A stretch of DNA of 7,278 nucleotides from Deltaproteobacteria bacterium (lineage in GTDB: Bacteria > Desulfobacterota > DSM-4660 > Desulfatiglandales > Desulfatiglandaceae), in assembly GCA_021159825.1 (NCBI GenBank), contig JAGHDR010000352.1, positions 1-7,278 on the forward strand, in the 5' to 3' direction. Of this stretch, positions 1 to 5,210 are shown piece after piece; position 1 is the stretch's first letter; each line of letters starts with the position of its first letter. Position numbers and translations under genes: made by a program. Under the pieces are notes generated by a model. That model saw only the letters and a list, made by a program, of their open reading frames with translations. It did not search any database and was not told where the DNA came from.

Positions 1-521
1 GTATTTGTATGGGGGCGTGTCCGGAACGGATTATCTCCTTTAAGAATTACTCCGTGGGCATGATCGGCAACATGATCAAATCCATCAACGTCCCGGAAGA
101 AGATGAGGAAAAACCGAGAGTGATCTGCCTCATCTGCGAGAACGACGCTTTGCCGGCTCTGGATATGGCCGGCATCAAGCGCATGAAGTGGAGTCCCTAT
201 GTGCGGTTTGTTCCCATGCGGTGCCTGGGCTCCATGAACCTGGTCTGGATTGCAGATTCCCTGTCACGGGGCATTGACGGCATTTTGCTTATGGGATGCC
301 GCCACGGAGATGATTACCAGTGCCATTTTATAAAAGGGAGTGAACTGGCCAACACGCGGCTCAGCAAAGTATCGGAGACATTGGACCGGCTGGCCCTGGA
401 ATCGGATCGGGTGAAGTTTGTAGAAGTGGGCATTACCGATTATGACAAGATTCCCCAGATTGTCGATGACTTCATGAAAACCATCGAGGAAGTGGGTCCC
501 AACCCGTATAAAGGCTGGTAA
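1..521 (+). CDS. QmoB/HdrA-like subunit with C-terminal MvhD domain (5' end cut off)
   Basis: This is the 3' end of a larger gene. The frame is open to the left edge, and the codons before the first ATG (base 9) read Ile-Cys, so Cys-Met-Gly-Ala-Cys-Pro is the end of a 4Fe-4S ferredoxin motif rather than a start. Counting from that ATG codon, an MvhD (hydrogenase iron-sulfur, [2Fe-2S]) domain follows with cysteines at 40, 43, 72, 97 and 105, the last two in GCRHGDDYQCHF. From memory, that motif and the C-terminal GPNPYKGW resemble QmoB of sulfate reducers more than methanogen MvhD. QmoB and fused HdrA-MvhD proteins are FAD/FeS electron-transfer subunits. The hdrC and hdrB genes directly downstream support a heterodisulfide-reductase-like complex. 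The flavin domain lies outside the window, so QmoB cannot be separated from an HdrA2- or BamE-like protein here. Confidence 0.85.
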   Translation, partial: ICMGACPERIISFKNYSVGMIGNMIKSINVPEEDEEKPRVICLICENDALPALDMAGIKRMKWSPYVRFVPMRCLGSMNLVWIADSLSRGIDGILLMGCRHGDDYQCHFIKGSELANTRLSKVSETLDRLALESDRVKFVEVGITDYDKIPQIVDDFMKTIEEVGPNPYKGW

Positions 522-545
522 AGAACTCGGTGATTAGGTGTTAGC

Positions 546-577
546 CTGACAACTGACAACTGACAACTGACAACTGA
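546..577. repeat. Heptamer tandem repeat, 4.6 copies of CAACTGA
   Basis: Four perfect copies of the 7-base unit CAACTGA run from 550 to 577, preceded by a partial copy (CTGA, 546-549). The array sits in the 80-base gap between the QmoB/HdrA-like gene and hdrC, ending 10 bases before the hdrC ribosome binding site. The unit is non-palindromic and there are no spacers, so this is a simple short tandem repeat and not a CRISPR. Heptameric intergenic repeats of this kind are known from several bacterial groups. Any role, such as slippage-driven spacing change or a protein-binding array, is unknown. Confidence 0.9.
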
Positions 578-601
578 TACCTATATCAAAGGGGTTTGTT
601 T

Positions 602-1192
602 ATGGAAAATATGGTGGGCTACAATCCCTCCTTTGCCGAGGAGGTTTTCCAGAATGTACATTCTGGGGATAAAATTAAAATGTGTATGAATTGTGGTGTT
701 TGCGCAGCATCCTGTCCGTTGCGGGAACACATGGACTATCCGCCGAGGCAGATATTCTCCCTGATTCGGGCCGGAAAAAGGGAAATGGTACTCGGTAGCG
801 AGGCCATCATGCTGTGTACCTCTTGTTATGCCTGTGTGGTGAAGTGCCCCAGGTCCATCCCCGTGATTGATATCATGCATGGGTTGGCTCATTATGCCCT
901 CACTAAGGGATATATGCCGCGGGTGGAAACGGCGCGATTCGGAACGGAATTCTGGAAACAAGTGTATCGGCTGGGCCGGGTGGACGAAAAAGATCTTCCC
1001 AGACGGGTGTTTTTTGCCGGTGGCTTTGTGGAAGGGATTAAAAAGATGCTTAGCTTCATGGACATCGGTATCAAGTTGATGCTTCATCGGCGCATGAAGC
1101 TGCTGCCTGAACGAAAAATCAAAGGGGTTAAATCCCTTCAGAAGATGCTGAACAAGGCGGAAGTGTTGGAGAAAGGGGGGGCGGTGCGATGA
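602..1192 (+). CDS. hdrC: Heterodisulfide reductase subunit C-like 4Fe-4S protein
   Basis: This encodes a 196-residue HdrC-type electron-transfer protein. Two classic [4Fe-4S] motifs (CxxCxxCxxxCP) are visible: C28, C31, C34, C38 followed by Pro, and C72, C75, C78, C82 followed by Pro. The rest is a basic, helical C-terminal half. No transmembrane helix stands out, so this is the soluble HdrC form and not the membrane QmoC/HdrE fusion. In known complexes HdrC wires electrons from the flavin subunit to HdrB. I chose ATG 602 because AAAGGGG ends at 594, seven bases upstream; an in-frame TTG at 596 would lie only one base from that site. The stop overlaps the hdrB start as ATGA, indicating translational coupling. 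The length is normal for the family. Confidence 0.93.
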   Translation: MENMVGYNPSFAEEVFQNVHSGDKIKMCMNCGVCAASCPLREHMDYPPRQIFSLIRAGKREMVLGSEAIMLCTSCYACVVKCPRSIPVIDIMHGLAHYALTKGYMPRVETARFGTEFWKQVYRLGRVDEKDLPRRVFFAGGFVEGIKKMLSFMDIGIKLMLHRRMKLLPERKIKGVKSLQKMLNKAEVLEKGGAVR

Positions 1193-2067
1193 AATATTTC
1201 TTGTATTGGGGATGCAGTCTGGAAGGAAGCGGCGCTAATTTTCTGGTTTCCCTCAAACCCCCCTGTGAAGCTCTGGGCATGGAGTTCCTGGAGATAGAAG
1301 ACTGGAACTGCTGCGGCGCCAGCGTGTCCTATGCGGGCGCCGGTGATCTGGCCATCAAAGTGCTGAACGCACGGAACCTGGCCATTGCGGAAGCCGAGGG
1401 TGGTTACGATGTGGTGGCGCCATGCAGTTCGTGTTACATCCAAATGATCAAGGTGAACCACGAGATCAAGGAGAACCCCAAACTGTTGGACGAGGTGAAC
1501 GCCTGCCTGTCGGAGGGGGGGCTCAAGTATGATGGCACCTTGAACGTGCGGCACATTCAGGACGTGCTCTATAACGACATCGGTGTGGACAAAATCAAGG
1601 AAAGGGTCGTTAAACCTTTAACCGGGCTCAAGGTAGCCGGTTACGTGGGTTGCCAGTCGGTCCGGCCCTATGGGGAATATGACAGCGTCAACAAGCCCGT
1701 GGTGCAGGATCGCCTCCTTGAGGCCCTGGGCGCGGAAGCGGTGCCTTTTCCCAGCAAAATCAAATGCTGCGGATCCGGCATCTTTCTGCCGGAGATGGAT
1801 TACTGCATGGTGCTGGTCAAGAATATCCTGGAAGACGCTTTGAATCACGGTGCTGAACTCATTTCCACCGTTTGCCCTATGTGTGCCATGAACCTGGAAC
1901 TGTACCAGGGCAGGATCAACGACAAATACGGTACCGATTTTGATGTGCCCATCGTCTATCTGACCCAGTTGATGGCGGTTGCTTTCGGCATGGATATGAA
2001 AAAAGATGCCGCACTCAATTACAATGTCATTCCACCGGAACGCGTGATCCGGGCGGCCATCGGCTGA
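1189..2067 (+). CDS. hdrB: Heterodisulfide reductase subunit B-like, two CCG domains
   Basis: This encodes a 292-residue HdrB-type protein. Two cysteine-rich CCG domains (CX31-37CCX34-36CXXC) are complete: C9, C41-C42, C79, C82 and C155, C193-C194, C229, C232. In methanogen HdrB each such set binds a non-cubane [4Fe-4S] cluster that cleaves the CoM-S-S-CoB disulfide. All ten ligands are present, so an active enzyme is expected, but the substrate in a bacterium is not known from sequence; a disulfide, a menaquinol-linked or a ferredoxin-linked acceptor are possibilities. The start is ATG 1189, with GGGGGG seven or so bases upstream, overlapping hdrC by four bases. An intrinsic terminator closes the operon 28 bases after the stop. 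The length matches the usual 290-300 residues. Confidence 0.94.
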   Translation: MKYFLYWGCSLEGSGANFLVSLKPPCEALGMEFLEIEDWNCCGASVSYAGAGDLAIKVLNARNLAIAEAEGGYDVVAPCSSCYIQMIKVNHEIKENPKLLDEVNACLSEGGLKYDGTLNVRHIQDVLYNDIGVDKIKERVVKPLTGLKVAGYVGCQSVRPYGEYDSVNKPVVQDRLLEALGAEAVPFPSKIKCCGSGIFLPEMDYCMVLVKNILEDALNHGAELISTVCPMCAMNLELYQGRINDKYGTDFDVPIVYLTQLMAVAFGMDMKKDAALNYNVIPPERVIRAAIG

Positions 2068-2094
2068 TTGCCGGGGACAATTTAAAGAAACCGT

Positions 2095-2142
2095 AACCAA
2101 ATCCCCGGCGAGTTCGTTTTTGGGGATTTGGTTTTCTTTTTT
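2095..2142 (+). terminator. Rho-independent terminator after hdrB
   Basis: A perfect 12-base stem, AACCAAATCCCC (2095-2106) with GGGGATTTGGTT (2122-2133), encloses a 15-base loop and is followed by an almost pure T tract (2132-2142). It lies 28 bases after the hdrB stop and is the best terminator in the window. It is also only 15 bases before the next ATG, so it sits in the leader region of the downstream gene. Confidence 0.9.
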
Positions 2143-2157
2143 ATAACGGAGAAAAAC

Positions 2158-2427
2158 ATGACCGATCAGAAAACACCTAAATGTCACTACTGTGACAGCG
2201 AAATGAAAAAATGGGCCGTGCCCGCCGATTCCACTTGGGGCACCGAATTTTTATGGGTATGCTTTAATGATGATTGCGCTTACTTTCAAAGGGGTTGGGA
2301 CCACATGATGAAAACCCAGGAGATCAAGGCCTCATACCGAAACAGCGTGAGCCCTGAAACCGGAAACCGAAGCCCCCTTCCCTGTTGGTCGTATGATGCG
2401 CTGAGAGATCGGATTATCGAGGATTAG
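2158..2427 (+). CDS. Small zinc-ribbon protein of unknown function
   Basis: This encodes an 89-residue cytoplasmic protein without a signal peptide or membrane segment. A four-cysteine zinc-binding pattern is visible in the first half, C9-x2-C12 and C35-x4-C40, separated by 22 residues rich in Trp and Phe. It resembles the Ogr/Delta-like zinc fingers of phage activators, but I see no other phage genes and regard that as a fold resemblance only. The C-terminal half is polar, ends in a short acidic helix and has one further cysteine at 76. ATG 2158 is chosen because GGAG (2148-2151) lies six bases upstream; a TTG at 2128 inside the terminator stem is not credible. It is followed after seven bases by the SEC-C gene and probably cotranscribed with it. 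The molecular role is unknown. Confidence 0.8.
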   Translation: MTDQKTPKCHYCDSEMKKWAVPADSTWGTEFLWVCFNDDCAYFQRGWDHMMKTQEIKASYRNSVSPETGNRSPLPCWSYDALRDRIIED

Positions 2428-2434
2428 GAATTCC

Positions 2435-3202
2435 ATGGCTAAAATCGGAAGAAACGAGCCCTGCCCCTGCGGCAGTGGCAAAAAATTCAAGCATTGCCAT
2501 TTGGGCAAGGAAGATCAATTGGCCCAGGAAAGCGCCGGCGGTGAGTTCTCCCCCGAGGATAGCGCGCGCATAACGGCTTTGCCGCAGGTCTCATACGGTC
2601 GTTCCCGGGAGATGCTTGAAGGCCTAGACATCAAGAAACTCACGGGATCTTCGGCCGGCGTGAAATTTGTTGATCTGGCTGTCTATAAGGGGCTCGATCT
2701 GGCAGATGCGCGGCGCCCTGAAAAAGACGGAGTGGGCGTCGGCGGGGTTTTGATCAATATATTCAAAACAAAAATCAGCGATCCGGATCATCTCTATCTG
2801 GCCATTTCCCCCGAAATCAACGATAGCGTCCTCATCCACCAACTGGCCCATGTGTTGGACTACCTGGGTGGTTCCAAACTCATGCCGGGTTTGGCAAAAC
2901 CCCTCAGTTTTGATGTGGGCGTACCCGGCGAACACCTGGAGCATCCCCATGAGTATGGTTACTGGCTGACCTACCTGCAAAAGGAATTTGATGTGCAGCT
3001 GGATGCCGATGACACCATTGTATCCTTTCTATTTGAAAATGATATGCTCATCAAGGGCAGGGATATTGATCAGAAGAACCAGGTTCTCCTGAGATCCAAA
3101 TCAGAGCGCATGATGCGGTTTATGAGTGAGAAAAGCGCGGAAATCGATGCCCTCATCTGCGAACGCTCCGGATATATCGGAAGCCGGGTGAATCAGGATT
3201 GA
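2435..3202 (+). CDS. SEC-C motif protein with degenerate zincin-like segment
   Basis: This encodes a 255-residue soluble protein. Residues 5-24 are a SEC-C zinc-binding motif (C10, C12, C21, H22 within [13 protein letters not shown]), the same metal-binding tail found at the C terminus of SecA, but here at the N terminus of an unrelated protein. Residues 40-190 form a domain I do not recognise. It contains H135-Q-L-A-H139 followed by hydrophobic residues, and about 34 residues later [13 protein letters not shown]. This looks like the HExxH helix and following glutamate helix of a zinc metallopeptidase with the catalytic Glu replaced by Gln. The C-terminal 60 residues are charged and helical. 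AGGA (2426-2429) lies five bases before the ATG and overlaps the stop of the upstream zinc-ribbon gene. No enzymatic function can be assigned. Confidence 0.85.
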   Translation: MAKIGRNEPCPCGSGKKFKHCHLGKEDQLAQESAGGEFSPEDSARITALPQVSYGRSREMLEGLDIKKLTGSSAGVKFVDLAVYKGLDLADARRPEKDGVGVGGVLINIFKTKISDPDHLYLAISPEINDSVLIHQLAHVLDYLGGSKLMPGLAKPLSFDVGVPGEHLEHPHEYGYWLTYLQKEFDVQLDADDTIVSFLFENDMLIKGRDIDQKNQVLLRSKSERMMRFMSEKSAEIDALICERSGYIGSRVNQD

Positions 3203-3290
3203 ACCTGAAACCTTAACCGAAGATATTTGAGATCTGAAAAACGAATATCGAACAAAAAATATCAAAGGAAAGCTGTCCAAGGACAACGAT

Positions 3291-4424
3291 ATGAAAATTC
3301 CACTGCTTGATCTTAACGCGCAACTAAAAGAAATTGAAAACGATGTAAAGAACGCTGTTATTGAAGTCATCGACTCCACCCGCTACATTATGGGACCCAA
3401 GGTGGAAGCCCTCGAAAACGAAATTGCCGCCTATACGGGTGTTAAATACGGCACAGGCGTTTCATCCGGTACGGATGCCCTGCTGGTTTCCCTCATGGCC
3501 CTGAACATTAAACCCGGTGACCTGGTGATTACCACGCCCTTTTCCTTTTTTGCCACCGCCGGCGTTATCGCCAGATTGAATGCGGTACCGGTGTTTGTGG
3601 ACATCGACCCCGATACCTACAACATGAGCCCCGATGCTCTGAAAAAATGGTTTGAAAGCCATGCGGAAGAAGCCCATCGCGTCAAAGCCATTATCCCCGT
3701 TCACCTCTACGGTCAGTGCGCTCATATGGATCCCATCTGTGAGCTGGCCGATACGCACGGCATCCCCATTGTTGAAGATGCGGCCCAGGCAATCGGCGCT
3801 GAATACCCATCCGCATCCGGCCAAAAGAAGGCCGGGAGCATGGGGGCCCTCGGTTGTTTTTCTTTTTTCCCCAGCAAGAACTTGGGCGGCATTGGTGACG
3901 GCGGCATGGTAGTCACCAATGACCCGGAATTGAACGACAAGCTCAAAATGCTCAGAAACCACGGGGCCAAACCCAAATACCACCATGCCGTGATCGGCGG
4001 CAATTTTCGTCTGGACCCCATACAGGCAGCGGTCCTCCTGGTGAAATTGCCCCATTTGGACCAATGGCACACCATGAGACAGCAGAATGCCGCTTATTAT
4101 GATGAGAAGCTGAAGGACCTCGACGTCAAAACCCCGCTTGTCGCTTATGAACGAAACCACCACATTTACAACCAGTACGTGATCTCTGTTCCCGAAAAGC
4201 GGGATGATCTGCGACAATTCCTGTCCGGCAACAACGTCAGTACCGAAATCTACTACCCGGTCTCCTTCCACATGCAGGCCTGTTTCAGCGAACTGGGCTA
4301 CCGGGAAGGCGATTTCCCCAATAGCGAATATGCCGCCCGGCACACCATTGCCCTACCGGTGTATCCTGAATTGACCCACGAAATGCAGGATTACGTGGCG
4401 GACAAAATCCGTGTTGGACTTTAA
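3291..4424 (+). CDS. DegT/DnrJ/EryC1 family PLP-dependent sugar aminotransferase
   Basis: This encodes a 377-residue fold-type I aminotransferase, normal for the family (about 360-390). The PLP lysine is K196 in FFPSKNLGGIGDGG; D163 in VEDAAQA contacts the pyridine nitrogen, and the phosphate-binding SSGTDA lies at 58-63. HHAVIGGNFRLDPIQAA (about 231-247) is the conserved segment of the family. Members transfer an amino group, usually from glutamate, to a keto-sugar nucleotide for surface polysaccharide or glycan synthesis. SKNLGGIGDGG resembles the WbpE/WlbC type (3-keto sugars), but the substrate cannot be fixed from sequence. AAGGA (3279-3283) is seven bases before ATG 3291. The 88-base gap upstream has no strong terminator, so it may share a transcript with the SEC-C gene. 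No sugar-nucleotide epimerase, oxidase or glycosyltransferase is adjacent. Confidence 0.93.
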   Translation: MKIPLLDLNAQLKEIENDVKNAVIEVIDSTRYIMGPKVEALENEIAAYTGVKYGTGVSSGTDALLVSLMALNIKPGDLVITTPFSFFATAGVIARLNAVPVFVDIDPDTYNMSPDALKKWFESHAEEAHRVKAIIPVHLYGQCAHMDPICELADTHGIPIVEDAAQAIGAEYPSASGQKKAGSMGALGCFSFFPSKNLGGIGDGGMVVTNDPELNDKLKMLRNHGAKPKYHHAVIGGNFRLDPIQAAVLLVKLPHLDQWHTMRQQNAAYYDEKLKDLDVKTPLVAYERNHHIYNQYVISVPEKRDDLRQFLSGNNVSTEIYYPVSFHMQACFSELGYREGDFPNSEYAARHTIALPVYPELTHEMQDYVADKIRVGL

Positions 4425-4476
4425 CGAACGGCATATTTCCCAATGATCCCAATTTCAAGCGAGTAGCAGTGATCCT

Positions 4477-4515
4477 TTGTGTTTCAGGGGACACAATACT
4501 TAATTATTGAATTTC
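4477..4515. repeat. Hairpin and flanking sequence resembling a REP/transposase-associated remnant
   Basis: TTGTGT (4477-4482) and ACACAA (4491-4496) form a six-base stem around an eight-base loop, followed by TACTTAATTATTGAA. I recall the string GGGGACACAATACTTAATT as recurring near REP-associated tyrosine transposases (Y1_Tnp family) in Desulfobacterota and related genomes. It lies between the convergent aminotransferase and zinc-finger genes, a typical location for REP-type elements. No transposase is present here and I could not test copy number, so this is a tentative call. Confidence 0.3.
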
Positions 4516-4551
4516 TATAGAATCCCTGCCTGGTCTTTTCCCGAAAGCTTC

Positions 4552-4914
4552 TCACCAGAGACGCACAAACACCTGGTCTCCCCTTTTCTCAGCCCGAATT
4601 TTTTCCATATGTCTTAAGGTGGCCAGTTCCCGTTCCAACTGGGAGGCTGTTATTTTACCCTTAAGCCGCTCCAGAAGCCCGGGTCGTGGGATGCCCCCGG
4701 TCTCCTTCAATATTTCTAGAATTTGAGTCTGTAGTTCGGTAATGGCCAATCCTCCCGTATGTTTTTCAAAGGACTTGGCGCTGTATACCGTCCAGGGATC
4801 GCACGCGCGCGCCGGAGACAGCGCATCCATGTAACAATCCTCACATAGAATTTGCCCCGAATATTCCATTTCATCGCCTTTTTCAATGGCTGTCTTACAC
4901 CGTTCGCAGTTCAT
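4552..4914 (-). CDS. Zinc-finger plus winged-helix-like protein, unknown function
   Basis: This encodes a 120-residue protein read right to left. The N terminus is a treble-clef/LIM-like zinc finger: C3-x2-C6, then C24-x2-C27, with a further C38. Residues 54-120 read as a small winged-helix-like domain: helices around ITELQTQILEILKETGG and ITASQLERELATLRHMEKI, then a wing-like RAEKRGDQVFVRLW at the C terminus. That combination suggests a nucleic-acid-binding or regulatory role, but it is inferred from sequence pattern only. The start is well supported: AGGAGG (complement of 4920-4925) stands exactly five bases upstream of the ATG, the best ribosome binding site in the window. The gene is convergent with the aminotransferase and divergent from the LysM amidase. 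Possible partners or targets cannot be told from the context. Confidence 0.8.
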   Translation of the reverse strand: MNCERCKTAIEKGDEMEYSGQILCEDCYMDALSPARACDPWTVYSAKSFEKHTGGLAITELQTQILEILKETGGIPRPGLLERLKGKITASQLERELATLRHMEKIRAEKRGDQVFVRLW

Positions 4915-5210
4915 CTGTACCTCCTCTCACGACTTCCAGAGCAACCGACTCATAAAATTACAGAATACGGTTTCGTTTGAAAATTTGCAACATTCCAGTT
5001 CCCGTTTTTAAAATTTCACTTAGATTTATCGCAGCTAAGTTTTGTTTTATCTATTGTTTCAATCCGTTGATCCCCTTGATTCACCCTTAATTTATCTATC
5101 GCCGGGCGCCAGGGTATGGGTCAGAATATTTATTGCCGGCAAAGCGGTTTTCGTGGTAGAAGGACTCGGTTAGAATATTTCCTTCATTTTCAGCGACACA
5201 ACACCCTAAT
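4915..5210. other. Divergent intergenic region, AT-rich, probable promoters
   Basis: These 296 bases separate a minus-strand gene from the plus-strand amidase, so promoters for both should lie here. The left part (about 4950-5095) is AT-rich. Visible elements are a weak hairpin ACTTAG/CTAAGT (5018-5023 and 5035-5040) followed by TTTGTTTT, a perfect palindrome TTGCCGGCAA (5133-5142), and a direct repeat AGAATATTT at 5123-5131 and 5172-5180. No convincing paired -35/-10 sequence could be fixed. I see no tRNA, small gene or riboswitch in it. Confidence 0.5.

Noticed and set aside
546..577. CRISPR array
   Set aside because: The seven-base units are directly abutting with no spacers and no cas genes are nearby.
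596..601. TTG start for hdrC, six bases upstream of ATG 602
   Set aside because: It would leave only one base after the AAAGGGG ribosome binding site; ATG 602 has a normal seven-base spacing.
1081..1100. Perfect seven-base inverted repeat GCTTCAT/ATGAAGC within hdrC
   Set aside because: It lies inside coding sequence with no T tract and is explained by codons of a basic helical segment; no sign of function.
1618..2187. Minus-strand open frame across the end of hdrB and the terminator
   Set aside because: It runs through the terminator hairpin, is antisense to the conserved second CCG domain and resembles no known family.
2158..2427. Phage Ogr/Delta-type late transcription activator
   Set aside because: Only the cysteine spacing is similar; there are no phage genes around it and the rest of the protein does not match that family as I know it.
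3193..3208. Hairpin TCAGG/CCTGA over the SEC-C gene stop codon
   Set aside because: The stem is only five bases and is not followed by a T tract, so it is not called a terminator.
3462..4343. Long open frame (293 codons) on the minus strand inside the aminotransferase gene
   Set aside because: It is antisense to a gene with all family motifs intact, its product has no recognisable domain, and it reflects codon bias of the plus-strand gene.
5018..5048. ACTTAG/CTAAGT hairpin followed by TTTGTTTT as a terminator
   Set aside because: The stem is short and AT-rich, and no plus-strand gene ends just upstream, so there is nothing for it to terminate.
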